Source of the DNA: Populus alba
Taxonomy: Eukaryota; Streptophyta; Magnoliopsida; Malpighiales; Salicaceae
Assembly: GCF_005239225.2 (NCBI RefSeq)
Contig: NC_133296.1
Span: 10,788,001 to 10,852,000, forward strand
Length of the DNA stretch: 64,000 bases
Reading direction: 5' to 3'
The notes under the pieces were generated by a model that saw only the letters and a program-made list of their open reading frames with translations, was not told the origin of the DNA and made no database searches. The stretch's first letter is position 1. Every line of letters starts with the position of its first letter. This document shows positions 1 to 11,197 of the stretch, one piece after another. A program made the position numbers and the translations under genes.

Positions 1-180
1 AAAGCTTTAAATGCAAGTAACAACAACATTATCTCCTGCTGTTATGTAACATAATTGAACAAATAATGACTAAACAAAAAGGATTATATCAATCCTAACA
101 AAAAGGAGTGAGTGGCACCAGAATGAAACAAAACATGCATTTGATAGTCATTCATTTGCAACATACCTGCCACCACATCT

Positions 181-600
181 GATGCTGCTTTAACATCCTC
201 TTGGGTCATATGGAAAACCCTTCTTTGATCCTTTTCATTTTGCACTCTAGGTCGTCTTCTATTTGAGTTAGCTCCTAACTAAGTCGACCTTCCCGGTCTA
301 TTTATTGTGATGGATTGTTGATGACTCTGACTTTGCTGCCTATGTCTCTGAGGTTGTTCAGTGCTTAAATGGGGGCATTCCCTTTTAAAGTGACCCCTCT
401 CACCATAGTGATGACATCCTCTTCCCAAGTACTGACAGGTTTTCCACTTATGACCTTCTCCTCGACATATATAGCATCATCCAGGAGAAACCATACAACT
501 CTCAGGGTGTCTTTCTTCACACTAAGCACATTGAGGGTAGACAATTTCCTTCTGGTCATTATGCCCCCTTGTAGCTATAGCCCTGGAGTGGGTCTAACCA
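181..600 (-). pseudogene. gypsy gag-pol junction: degenerate zinc knuckles and start of the protease region
   Basis: On the minus strand a Cys/His-rich stretch (CHHYGERGHFKREC) resembles a CCHC zinc knuckle whose second Cys has become Tyr. Another Cys-rich stretch precedes it. Past the knuckles, about 300-181 holds the linker that leads into the protease region and also occurs at the start of Gypsy-2 (47547-47660). Stops interrupt the frame at several points. These knuckles would have bound genomic RNA in the particle. Confidence 0.6.
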
Positions 601-659
601 CTTCCTGACCTCCCACCGATATCTTATCAGAAGCTAGTTGATGTCCCCACTTTCTTTTT

Positions 660-1427
660 GAATTGAAGGAACTATTCGCCTCTACCTTTCTTTGGAAGCG
701 GCGGCCTACCTAAAAATTCCATATCCTTTCGTTTTCCTACACCCCCATGACTCTGTTGGCCTTCTTCCATACAAGCCTCCAAGACTTGTGCTGCTTCAAT
801 CAATTCCCTTACTATCTTGAATTGCAAAGCAATCAACCCCTGCTTCAATTCTTGTCTGAAGCCATCCCTTAACTTTTCTATCATGTGTTGTTCTAATGGG
901 ACATAATATGGTGTGAATAGTGAGAGGTCATGAAATCATCTCTCATACTCAAGTACTGACATTCCCTCCTGTCTCAAGGCTATGAATTCTTGTTCTTTCA
1001 TCTTTCGATGATATTTGGAGTAATACTGATTCTCAAACTCTATCTTGAAATCATCCCAGAATAGGGTTTTTGTAGCCCTCCTCAACTGAATTGTCTCCCA
1101 CCAAGTCATAGCACCTTCTGATAGTAATTGAGTAGCACAATCTACCCGTAGATCATGTGGTATCTTAATTTGAACCATGGTTTTCTCCACCTTTCTAATC
1201 CACCTTTCCGCCACCTCAGCATTTTGTTCACCTGAGTAGGGTTCACAACCCATTTCTCTCATATTTTTCACTAAACAAACTAATTGTACCATGTCGTTAG
1301 TAGCTGTAGCTGCTTCTGAAATGGTTGGTATGATGGGTACAGGTGGGGGTATTGGCATAGGAGTGGCAATATTAGCCATACCTTCCATTAGCTTTGACGA
1401 GCTAGGGCAAGAGCATTGGATTAACAT
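660..1427 (-). pseudogene. gypsy gag (Retrotrans_gag domain), broken
   Basis: Gag would form the capsid of the virus-like particle. The open stretch 1427-936 carries the classic core: AERWIRKVEK, then TWWETIQ, FKIEFENQYY and the conserved LRQEGMSVLEYER end. A stop follows at about 936. The same domain continues in another frame through 884-672 (IEKLRDGFRQELKQG), where it ends in a basic, proline-rich tail. The proline-rich N-terminus (PMPIPPPVPIIP) is usual for this family. At least one stop and one frame change lie inside the domain. Confidence 0.8.
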
Positions 1428-1765
1428 AGGAAATATATGGCCCTGCAGGTGTAGTCTGAGGGGGCTCCTCTACTCATTCTCATGGGGCTGACATGGTCGG
1501 TCGAACATCCCTAGTTTGCCTTGGTGCTTGTCTAATTTGAGGCCCCAACGATTCTTCATGCCCTGCTTAAGTCGATACTACCGGTGCATGTGAAGCAGTA
1601 TCTTCCAAAGGGCTCTCTTCTTGCCCCTCGAAAAAATCTATATTTCTATTCCCCCTCCCTGCAGAGGAGAGATCTATTCTAATCTCTTGACGAGTATGTA
1701 CCATCCTATAATAAATTAATGAACATCAACAACCTCTTTTGATCTCTTCCCAGAACCTATATCAA

Positions 1766-1779
1766 GGCTCTAATATCAA
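1766..1779 (-). promoter_or_regulatory. primer-binding site of Gypsy-1 (initiator tRNA-Met type)
   Basis: The minus strand reads TTGATATTAGAGCC directly after the LTR end TTACA. It is a two-mismatch version of the TGGTATCAGAGCC motif complementary to plant initiator tRNA-Met, which primes first-strand cDNA. It fixes the element's orientation and the inner LTR1 edge at 1781. Confidence 0.75.
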
Positions 1780-1984
1780 CTGTAACAATCCGACTGTATG
1801 ACTCCATCAATGTTAAAAGATCACAACATATCCTTTTTATTTGAGGGTGAATTTAAAAAAATAAATTTGGCAGAGTTTCTTTTACATTTAGGATATCCCA
1901 AGTTATTGACTCCAATTTACTCAATCAACCTATCATCTTAAGATCCTAAAAATCCAGACCTTGTATCAAACCTCATAATTTCAC

Positions 1985-1987
<3 letters not shown>

Positions 1988-2035
<48 letters not shown>
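1988..2035. repeat. (AT)n microsatellite inside LTR1
   Basis: About 24 uninterrupted AT/TA dinucleotides. The matching position in LTR4 has (TA)n followed by (TG)n, so the SSR predates separation of the two copies. Confidence 0.95.
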
Positions 2036-2043
<8 letters not shown>

Positions 2044-2589
2044 CCTACGAGTAAGATCAATATGAACATAGTCCAAACATCATATCATAAAATTTAAGAG
2101 AAAAGGAATACTAACATGTAAAGAAAATATTTACAACATAATAAGTGTTCCTAAATATTTCAAAAGGGTTAGTTGCAAGATAACTAAAATACTAAATGCT
2201 AAGTTGAACTTTTATAAATACATCAAGGTTTACACAAAAGTATACTATATAAACACGTTAATTCCCTTTTGTTTAAGTTAAATATTTACATAAGCTTCAC
2301 AAAGTAGAGTCCTAAACTAATGATCTTCCTGGATGTTTGATGGGCCTGTTACATAAATAAATATACCATTATGCTGATAAAGAATATATGTATGCTCATG
2401 TAATGAATACAAATGAAGTATTAACTTTCTATCGAACCATAAGAATTCTAACAGAGAACTTATATTTTGCTTGTAAATCTTTTAAACCTAATTAACACTC
2501 ATTTGTATATTCTTAATTGAATAATCTTATTTACTTGCATGAACTGGGTGACCTTGCAAGGTCTAATCCTGTAATCCATGTCCCTGCGT

Positions 2590-2862
2590 TCTTATCACAG
2601 ATGCCATAAGTCAAAGCTAATCTTGTAAATCATCTCCCGGCAATCCTATCACGGATGGCATTAGCCGAAGCTAATCTTGTAAATCATCTCCCAGTAATCC
2701 TATCGCGGATGCCATTAGTCAAAGCTAATCTTGTAAATCATCTCTCGGTATCTTGTAATTCGTATCCCGACAATCCTATCACGGATGCCATTAGCCGAAG
2801 CTAATCTTGTAAATCATCTCCCGACAATCCTATCACGAATGCCATTAGCCAAAGCTAATGTT
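2590..2862 (-). repeat. LTR1 tandem hairpin array, about 54 bp x 5
   Basis: Five units centred near 2612, 2665, 2720, 2796 and 2850. Each contains an inverted repeat that on the LTR sense (minus) strand reads ATTAGC-loop-GCTAAT. Units 2 and 4 have the exact loop TTCG closed by C-G; others have TTTG or a changed closing base. Between hairpins the units share a spacer built around TCTTGTAAATCATCTCCC. The hairpin core is the same as in the LTR3 array at 33.4-33.9 kb; the spacers differ. Confidence 0.85.
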
Positions 2863-2880
2863 GTATTTACGCCAGATTTT

Positions 2881-4924
2881 ATTTATATTGAACACGACAC
2901 TTATTGTAATTGCATTCATTAGATGAATTTTGAATTATATAAGGGCAAATAGGAGGAAAATCATGCATCTGCTTCGCTCGCGACCTCCCCTAACAGAAGA
3001 TTCAATCCTGGTTGCTCCTCCTGAATCACAAGGAAGTTTTTTGGTTATGATTCCTTCAAGTCGATATTATAGAGAATTCATATTCATCCATTACTCATAT
3101 GTTACTTTCTATGCATGTTCATTTCCTTAAAATAACATACATACATATATCATGTATATTATTAGAGTTACTATCTCAATGTGTAAGCGTTCTTATGACT
3201 CAATTCTTTTATATTATTATTTATAGTATTCACGTGAAAGTTTACTGTTATTGTCTAATTTTCAACTGTTACAGTCTAATTTTGAACTATTACTGTTTAA
3301 TTTTCCAACTGTTATGTCTGACTTTTATAAAAACTTTATTGATTTTTAATTTTACACTTTAATTCAGGTTACATCAAGGAGAGAAAAAACAAAAAAAACA
3401 TCGAAACTGGAGATTACATATTAATGGTTGCTTGCTTGCCAATTGAATATCGTAACTATTAAATACTTGTTACAGTATTGGGGTATAAATGATAATGGAC
3501 GACAAAAGTTTAGAGATTTCCTTTTTTTATATAACAAAATAGACTGGAAATGGAAGTGGTGAGAATACTACCTCTACTATAGCACCAAACTCATTTAATC
3601 ATGGAATACAATAAAATTTACTATTTTGCCCCTCAATCAAATAACATTTAGCCTCGATGGTGAGGGTAAGATAGTTTCTCTAGATTTTTTGTAAATAGTA
3701 AAACTACTAAAGTGCTCTAGGAAGCAAAATATACATATACATGGGTTTAGGGGCAATTTTGGATTATCACTCTTGCGTGTATAGTAAATTTACTTAAGTA
3801 CCCTTATAGTAAAAAAGAGCCTTCAGTCAAGGATTATTTTTGTCTTTTCAAACTGATTTTTTTATTATTTATTGTTGTTGAGGGTATTATAGTTTTTTTA
3901 TCCAAAAGTATATAATATTATATTTTAAAAAGTTGTTGGCATGTGCATTGCGCATATTAGCATTTGTGAGGCACTTGTGCACTTCGTGTAACGCGTGTAA
4001 CACCTCCTTGTTGTAAAAACTATCTTTCTATCGTGTCGTTAGATGTGTTGTCTTGTCATTTTTCCTTGTGTTGTGACGCGTGTTAATGGTGATTAAACAC
4101 TTTATCACATGTGGATTTTCTCTCTCTCTTTATTTTCTCCCCCTCCTAAATTACATATTGATCTTCATTGTTTTTTATATTTCTACTTTTATCCTTTTTC
4201 ATTTAATTTCTTTTTTTTTCTTGATTTTTTTGTAAAAGTTTTATTTCTTTTTAAATTTAGTTATTTAACTTCAATTTCTTATGTACTATTATTTTTAATT
4301 TGGTCCATATTCTTTTTATTTCTATTTTTTTTCTTAGCTCTTAATAAAAACCTTATTTATTTTCAATTTCACACTTCAATTCAAGCTTATGGCATGTTAC
4401 TATTTCTTTGTTCCTTTTTAATTTTTTTATTGGATTTGTTTCTCAATTTACCCTCTAATATAAATCTTTAGTTGCCCTTTAATTTATTTTCACTATCATT
4501 TTTTACTTATTATTATTTTTTATTTTAGATTCTCTTGGTTAATTTTGTTTCCCGTTACATTTGAAAATAATAAAATTTGTCAAGTTAGAACTTAAAAATG
4601 ACAAATCATGGCACTTTGTTACCTTTATTTTGTCACGTTTCCTATGAATTACCTGATTAAAATTCTAAGTTAATGTTTAGTTATTCTTTTAGTATAAAAA
4701 CATAAGAGTCAATAAAAATAGAAATATATTTAGTTGAAAAACTAAAGATATAGAGATACAAATAAATTTATCCCTAAAATAATTTAAGTATGAATTTCTA
4801 TAATTTCATAACAGGAAATATAGAAGGAATATATTTCCCGAGACAATATTTATTATCTTTATTTCTAAAATATCTTTGTAAAAAACTCTATCTTTTAAAA
4901 AAATTCTTAACTAAAACATGTAAG
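2881..4924. other. no gene seen: AT-rich intergenic DNA
   Basis: Short reading frames here are low-complexity Phe/Leu/Ser strings from pyrimidine-rich DNA (notably 4100-4560). At 3240-3330 a 20-27 bp motif around TCTAATTTTCAACTGTTA repeats about four times. The block 3500-4000 has the look of old dispersed-repeat DNA. I recognise no coding domain on either strand. Confidence 0.7.
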
Positions 4925-5345
4925 GATAATAACAATAATTATTATTATAGTTTTAAAACTCAACTTGGAGGTCGATCCGGGATAAAGCCCGAGTCACCAA
5001 TGAAGAAGATTAACTTAAGTTGACCCGAGTCAACGTAAGATTAACATTTTTATTAAAGTCTTAAAAGTCAACTAGGTGGTCGATCCGGGACAAGGCATGG
5101 ATCACGGGTGAAGTTGATCATTGACCCAATCAACATAAGGATAAAAGTTGTTATTATCGTAGTTTTAAAACATGATTCAAGGGTTGATCCAAAGCAAATC
5201 CCAGGTCATGAGTCGAGAGAGTTAATCTGGGTTGACACAAGTCAATATATAGATAAAAATAATTATTATCATAGTTTTAAAACCCGACTTGAGAGTTGAC
5301 CCAGGGTCTTGAGTCACGGGTTGGGAGTGTCAATCCAAGTTGACC
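4925..5345. repeat. tandem repeat, about 110-118 bp x 4
   Basis: Four diverged units, each starting with an ATTATTAT / AGTTTTAAAAC segment followed by GGTCGATCCGGG-like and GAGTCACGGG-like segments and a TTGACCC/GTCAA end. Unit anchors fall near 4948, 5060, 5160 and 5271. The unit is rich in the short inverted words TTGAC and GTCAA. It looks like a common dispersed repeat of poplar-type genomes (inference). Confidence 0.85.
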
Positions 5346-5699
5346 TAATTTTTTTTAAAAAAATAGAACCAAAGCAACCTCATTTTGATTAAAAAAAAAT
5401 TAACAGGTTTTTGATCCATATTGTATCCAGTTTTTTACTAGGTTAGGTCCGGTCCAGTCAAACTCTCTTTTATTTTTTTCTTAAATCCAAATGAATTTAA
5501 TTCCATTAGGATCAGATCGGCCTACCGAGTCAGATCGGGTTTTATAATTAGAATTATTATAATATTATGAATTTTAACTCTCAATATAAATTAAAGTAAA
5601 AAGAAACATCTATTTTTTTTAAACGTTTAAGTTTGATAATAATACATATTAATAGTAAAATAAATTTTTTTATATCTTGTGTACCATAATCAAACATGA

Positions 5700-6140
5700 T
5701 ATATAAATAATTATTTTTTCATGTATAATATTATCAAATATAATTTTGTTTTTGTCTGATTTTCTGTTTTGTTTCCTTTTTTTTTATTGTCTATATTAGT
5801 ATAGTAACTAAACGCTACTTCAAAATGTGTATTTTCAAAGTACTAAATTATTATATTTTGTCAAATATTGTTTAAAACTAAAACATAATGAATGCATAGT
5901 ACCACCACCATTTAATTATTATGTCTTATAAATTATTATCAAACATAATTTTTACTAAACACAATTTTGTTTTCATTTCTTTTTCTATCTTGTTTTTTCT
6001 TATTGTCTTCATTTTTTTTGCATGGAGAGAGAACAAAACATCACATAATAATATTCAAAAGAAATTATCTTATTTTGTCAAATATTATTATTTAAAACTA
6101 AATCATAGTGAATGTATAGTACCACCATTTAATGTTTGTT
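5700..6140. repeat. local direct duplication, about 215 bp apart
   Basis: The segment TTTTGTCAAATATT...TAGTACCACCA...TTTAA occurs at about 5852-5915 and again at 6070-6135, each preceded by similar AT-rich sequence containing TTATTGTCT. The second copy directly precedes the LRR exon fragment, so the duplication lies in the intron or flank of the TNL. Confidence 0.7.
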
Positions 6141-6169
6141 CTCTCTCTCATGTCTTGATTACAGATTTT

Positions 6170-6384
6170 AGTTAATCTGAAAACTATCAATCTCAGCAAC
6201 TCACTGTACCTAACCAATACTCCAGATTTTTCTGGAACTCCAAATCTCGAGATTTTGATTCTTGAAAGTTGTGCAAGTTTATCTGAGGTCCATCCATCAT
6301 TTGGACTTCACAAGAAGCTTCAATTTGTGAATCTTGTGAACTGTTATAGTCTTAGGATTCTCCCAAACTATCTTAAAATGGAAT
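6170..6384 (+). pseudogene. TNL gene: leucine-rich-repeat exon, part 1
   Basis: An acceptor-like TTGATTACAG is followed by an open stretch with TIR-class LRR signatures: VNLKTINLSNS, then TPDFSGTPNLEILILESC, then LSEVHPSFGLHKKLQFVNL. It ends at KME, where solo LTR2 interrupts codon sense; the exon resumes at 10314 with SLEVCTLSGSSKLDEFPDIV. In the TNL family these repeats recognise or monitor the effector and hold the NB-ARC switch inactive. TIR, NB-ARC and the first LRRs are absent upstream, so only the 3' part of this gene exists here. Confidence 0.9.
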
Positions 6385-7070
6385 TGTAAACCCCTGCATG
6401 AACATAGGATCGTAGAGAGAAAAAAAAAAGAAACAAAGAAAGATCCCAATGAGTAATGAAGACTCAATATGAAAAGAAATAAATAAATAATAGAAATAAT
6501 AATAACTATAATGGGTAAGGGAGAGAATAAGCTCTATAAATAAATTTAAAAGTATGGTTGAAGTTGTAATGAATGTTACAAATTTTGGATTAAAATTTAT
6601 AATATTAGCGAGAATAGAAAAGAGTTTCAAGGAATGAAGTTTTTTTTTATAAAACCTGACATGAAACCATTTAAAAGTTTCACCCAACAACAACTTGGTA
6701 ACATTCAATAAGTGCGAATAATATATATAAGAAAGAGTAAACTAATAATAAGAGTGAAATGAGTGAGTTTTGGAGAAGAGCATGTAAAGGAAGATTTGAC
6801 CCGGTTATCAACCCAAAAATGAACGTGATAACCGGCCTTGAAAAAAAAAATTTGAACCAAACCAAACAAGACCGAATTTCATTTAAGAGGGAGTATAAGT
6901 AGATGGGAGAAAAGAAGGTGACTTTACCTCTCCCATTATTGCCGCCCAAGACAGCCCCTAGCAGCCCCCTCTCTTACAAAATTTCCACAAAGTGTTCTCT
7001 TGCATTTCATCCATACGATGCTAGAGTGAATGAAGAGTGAAAGTGAGGAGAAAGGCCACAAAATAGAGAT

Positions 7071-7073
<3 letters not shown>

Positions 7074-7107
<34 letters not shown>
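7074..7107. repeat. (AG)n microsatellite in LTR2
   Basis: About 17 uninterrupted AG dinucleotides. A second simple repeat, (AAT)n, lies at about 8249-8275 in the same LTR. Confidence 0.9.
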
Positions 7108-7109
<2 letters not shown>

Positions 7110-8739
7110 CATGGCTAAAGGCAGAAAGAGGGGGAGAAGAATCAACCAAGGAAGAGAACACGAAGAACACGTATAGAGTTGTCAAAAAAATCATCCTTAA
7201 TCCTTGCTTAATTCATATGGTAAGAACAACCCTTCAATCTCCATTGTTGTCTTGAGTGAGTTTTGTTGAAAAGGGTGAACAACCCAAATGAAAACTTAGG
7301 ATTTTTGTGCATATTAATGTTTTGAAAACTAATATTGTGAACAAGAAATTTTATAAAGGAAAGAACAAATTTCAAAGAATGTATAGTAAGAAAAACTTGA
7401 TGTAAACTACGGAGAAAACCCTACATTAGGGCCGGCCATAAGGGGACTTGAAGGGGGGAGGAGAAAATTGAAGATATATTTCAATGATTCATGATCTTGA
7501 ACAAATATTTAAGGAAAACAGGGCTGAAACAGAAGTTAAAAGTGTTGATGTTCTTTGAAATTGTATGAATAAATGTTGAATCCCTTATAATTTCTTGTTT
7601 GAGAGATTGGTATATGTTATATGTATGATAACATATATTGTAAATGAAGAAAATGATGTGATTTAAATGAATGAACTAATGAGGACATGGAACACAAGTT
7701 TCTTGGTGAATGTTGCTTGAAAAATAGAAACGATTGCTTTGAATAACCCTGTATAAAGAATAGAAATAAACATTTAGTGACAATATTTTAAAGGAAGTAT
7801 TGATACCATCTTAATATACATTGTTCAATGAAAGGAGTAAGAAACCATAAGAATTCACTTGTGGGTATATATATTAGTTTGAAAGAAGAAAATGTGCAAG
7901 AGGCACAAATAAAATTATATGCGTAATGTGAACATCTCTAGATAGACAATTATTAATGATCATATACATATGAAAATGTTTAGGTGAGGTAATGTTGCTT
8001 AGAGTGGATAATGAAAGGAATTGAAGAAAATTCATTATAATTCACTTAAGCATGTTCGGCAAAAAGAAAACAACATGGGAAGGGTTATGGTTTAAGGCAT
8101 TTGACATGCTCAGCAATGCTTGGTATTGAGTAAAAGAAAATTTAACATGAGTGTTTAGGAAGTTTTGACCAAGAATTGTTAGCAAGTAGCCATATCGAGG
8201 AAGAAAGTTCTTTCATCTTGTTGTTGTGCTTAATGAATAGTTCTAGCAAAATAATAATAATAATAATAATAATTTTGATCATTTTTGATTGGACATGTAA
8301 TATGCGTGGTAATATAGATGAGAATTGATAATGTTATCTTGAATATAAACACAACAGGATTTATTGTAGAAATAAGGCCTATATTCGGCCAAGGTAGAAG
8401 AAAGAGTTGGTTGGACATTTAATATTAGTGAGAATGGATGTTGATTTAATGAATTAAAGTGATGACTAAAAATAGCTTATTCATGAACTTGTTTTCGAAA
8501 CTAATTGGGCATGTGAAATAATAGATATTATGAACGAATCAGAAAGGGGTCTGAGTACTGATTCAGGATGTTCTACTGGAATGTAGGAGAAGCATATAGA
8601 GTGGGAGTGGACTTCTCACGTGCAAGTACAACAGGAGTTCAAGGTAAGGGTTGCCCCCTTGCTTCTTTAAATTGTTTAAATTCTTGTAATGCTAGTTATA
8701 TGATAGACATTATGTGTATTTTGTACTAATGTGTATCAT

Positions 8740-8945
8740 GAGAAATATTGCTATGTGAACATCGCCTACGGGCAATACAAATATTGTTGCGTGAAAGTTA
8801 CCAACAAGTAGGATAAATATTATTATTGTGTGAACATTGCCAATGAGCAAGAAATGTTATTACAATGTGAATGTTGCCTACGGGCAGGGATACAAATACT
8901 AATTCTATGTGAATGTTGCCTACAAGCACGAGAAATAATATTATC
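8740..8945 (+). repeat. LTR2 short tandem array, about 40-50 bp x 5
   Basis: Five units share TATGTGAA(C/T)(A/G)TTGCC...GGGCA followed by an AAATATTATT-like spacer. In units 1 and 4 the core is an inverted repeat TTGCC/GGGCA or CGCC/GGGC around TACG, which would fold as a short stem closed C-G over UACG. The other three units have decayed loops. Confidence 0.7.
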
Positions 8946-9120
8946 ATATGAATATGTCCACCCGGTGAATATGACTAAAGAAAGGAAAGATACAGTGAAA
9001 TGGACAAGGATTTGAAATCTGAATTTTGATCGTAGACTCTGAGATTCGGAGTTCGGATATGGGTCTGTATTATGCATGTATAAAAAACAAAAAAAGAAAG
9101 AAAATGACCATCTATGGACT

Positions 9121-9511
9121 TGATTAGCCAACCTTGAATAGGGGCGGCTAATGATGTTAACAAATATTGTTAACATCGGCATGACCTTGATGGAAATATA
9201 ATGAATATTGAACTTGATTAACTATTCGTATCACGAATAGTTAATGATACTGACAAATAATGTTTGTATCAGTAAACCCATTATAACTTGATTAACTTCC
9301 TAAGGAGGAAGTTAATGATGTCAAGAGAACTTGGCATCAGCATTTCCAGAAACATCTCCAAGTGATGGAGAGCAATTGATTGACTATGTTGGGTTGGAAA
9401 TAGCTCAATGGAATTGATCGATTAAGTTGGTGCCGGCATTGCTAAGGAATTGATTAGTCTATCCGGTTAAGGGTGACTAATGACACTAATAGGAGTTATT
9501 AGTGTCGGCAA
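9121..9511 (+). repeat. LTR2 alternating hairpin block
   Basis: About four to five units, each with two adjacent inverted repeats. The first (H1) opens GATTA and closes TAATG; the second (H2) opens GAT or GAC and ends near ATCGGCA or GTCGGCA. Stems change from unit to unit but stay paired. H1: ATTAGCC/GGCTAAT, ATTAACTATTCGT/ACGAATAGTTAAT, ATTAACTTCCT/AGGAAGTTAAT, ATTAGTC/GACTAAT. H2: GATGTTAACAA/TTGTTAACATC, GATGTCAAG/CTTGGCATC, GACACTAATA/TATTAGTGTC. The unit at 9376-9411 is weak. Confidence 0.85.
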
Positions 9512-10313
9512 CGATTGCCTCGGAATTTGGGACGGATAAGAAAAAAGGTAAATCAAACAAAAATTAATGTATGATAATTGAAAAGGAAACCATAAGTAGG
9601 TTGTGGAAGGATAGGCGTTAGATGTAGTAAAGGATCTTCTTTTGCGGATCAACTGTGATTATGCCCTATCGAGTTAGTACACATATGCGTAGTTACACGT
9701 GGTGGTGACCCTCCATTATCTGATTGTATTTTATTTATTTAATATAATTATTCTCTTATTTCGATGTTGCAGGTCTTTCTCATTCCTGTCAGGAGTAGTG
9801 TCCTAGGTGTCTAATTCTTTTGTATGAATTAAGGAATTAGCATGTACAATCCTTTTGTATGGCTTAGGGTTAGCATCCTTATTTCTTCTGTGTGAATCTG
9901 GGATGAAATGGATGTTGTTGTATTTTCTTTAGATAATTATATGACAGGAACAATGTTAGTGTTCCTTTATCTTAATCATAGAGACCTTTAGAATTTATGC
10001 TTGTAATATTAATTTTATCTATTAGTTTGTGTTGTAAATTATATGTTCGAAATGAATTCCTGGATTTGCAAAATATTATGATTAATAATAATTATGGTCA
10101 CAATGCGATATGGATATGCATTGATGATGGGATGAACATGTACAGAATGAGTCGTTGATAACTTGGGACCTCTTGGTATAGGGGAGACTTTGTCAAAATT
10201 TTGATAGAAATTCCGTTATAGTGTAAAAAAAAAAAAAAAACTCGTATTTTTACATACCAAATTGTAGGAAATTAATTTTAAATGCTTACAAAATCGTCGG
10301 GCGTTACAGGAAT

Positions 10314-11131
10314 CATTAGAAGTTTGCACTCTTAGTGGCTCCTCGAAACTTGATGAGTTTCCTGATATAGTAGGAAACATGAACTACTTGAGGGAGCTTC
10401 GTTTAGATGGGACTGCTATTGCAGAACTATCCTCATCATTTCATTATTTGGCTGGTTTAGTTATATTGAGCATGAACAGTTGTATGAACCTTGAAAGTAT
10501 TCCTAGTAGCATAAGTGGTTTGAAATCCCTCAAAATACTTGATGTGTCTGACTGCTCTGAACTTAAGAACATACTAGAGAATTTAGTGGAAGTAGAAAGT
10601 TTGGAGGAGTTTGATGCAAGTGAAACTTCAATTAAATAGCCTCCAGCGTCTATTTTTCTTTTCAAGAATCTTAGAGTATTGTCTTTTAATGGATGCAAAA
10701 GAATAGCTGTGAATCTCACGGATCAAGTATTGCCTTCTTTGTCTGGTTTGTGTTCATTAGAAGAACTGGATTTACGTGCTTGTAATCTAGGAGAAGGAGC
10801 AGTTCCTGAAGATATTGGCTGCTTATCATTATTGAGGATTCTAAATCTGAGCAGAAATAACTTCATTAGCTTGCCTGAAAGCATAAATCAGCTTTCTAGG
10901 CTTGAAAAGCTTGCCTTGAAGGATTGCGTGATGCTTGAATCATTGCCTGAGGTTCCCTTGAAAGTTCAAAGAGTAAAATTGGATGGCTGTTTAATACTAA
11001 AAGAAATTCCAGATCCAATAAAGCTAAGCAATCTAAAAAGATCAGAGTTCAATTGTCTTAACTGTTGGGAACTATACATGCAGAATGGCCAAAACAACAT
11101 GGGTCTGAACATGCTTGAAAAATACCTCCAG
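10314..11131 (+). pseudogene. TNL gene: leucine-rich-repeat exon, part 2
   Basis: Continues the LRR exon after LTR2. Repeats are visible as SLEVCTLSGSSKLDEFPDIV, YLRELRLDGTAIAELSSS, NLESIPSSISGLKSLKILDV, VESLEEFDASETSIK, CSLEELDLRACNLGEGAVP and LLRILNLSRNNFISLPESI. A TAG at 10637-10639 follows ETSIK in what is otherwise one continuous frame; the site fits a CAG-to-TAG change. The frame then stays open to a splice donor after CTCCAG at 11131. Apart from the stop and LTR2 this exon is well preserved, so inactivation looks fairly recent. Confidence 0.92.
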
Positions 11132-11197
11132 GTCTTCTCTTCACCATACCCAATCTCTCTCTCTCTCTCTCTGAAACATTTTTGTTTTATGATACAG
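11132..11197 (+). other. TNL intron (GT-AG, 66 bp)
   Basis: Donor GTCTTC and acceptor GATACAG flank a (TC)n-rich tract. Removing it joins NMLEKYLQ to GSSPRPRFGIVV, the expected LRR to post-LRR join of TNL proteins. The length is a multiple of three, so the intron also reads through as open frame. Confidence 0.85.

Larger units (their letters stand above)
1..2880 (-). mobile_element. Gypsy-1: 5' part of a Ty3/gypsy element (LTR1, PBS, gag, start of pol)
   Basis: Read on the minus strand, the order is LTR1 (from about 2880 down to 1781), primer-binding site, leader, gag, zinc-knuckle region and the start of the protease region, which runs off the left edge. Positions 181-300 (reverse complement) match 47547-47660 closely, so this element and Gypsy-2 at 47.5-52.2 kb are the same family. 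Gag is broken by stops and frameshifts, so the copy is dead. The chromodomain-like tail of Gypsy-2 suggests a chromovirus-type lineage; that assignment is inference. Confidence 0.85.
1781..2880 (-). repeat. LTR1 (5' LTR of Gypsy-1)
   Basis: The inner edge starts TGTAACAATCC on the plus strand, the reverse complement of an LTR end in TTACA. It matches LTR4 (51006-52182) in reverse orientation over its 3' part, including the flanks of a microsatellite (1988-2035 here, 51906-51973 there). The outer 5' end was not found: no ...GGGGTTTACA occurs nearby, so the right limit is approximate or truncated. The hairpin array at 2590-2862 lies in the outer part. Confidence 0.7.
6385..10308 (+). mobile_element. 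solo LTR2 of a long-LTR gypsy element, 5 bp TSD GGAAT
   Basis: Starts TGTAAACCCC and ends GGGCGTTACA. It is flanked by GGAAT at 6380-6384 and at 10309-10313. Taking out the LTR and one GGAAT rejoins the LRR reading frame exactly, which proves an insertion. No gag-pol is present, so it is a solo LTR of about 3.92 kb made by LTR-LTR recombination. The ends match the family of LTR3 and LTR4 (TGTAAACCCC start). It contains a GA microsatellite, AAT SSR, short tandem units at 8740-8940 and a hairpin block at 9121-9511. Confidence 0.93.

Noticed and set aside
4109..4471. 120-residue hydrophobic open frame
   Set aside because: Phe/Leu runs come from T-rich DNA; no start context or domain.
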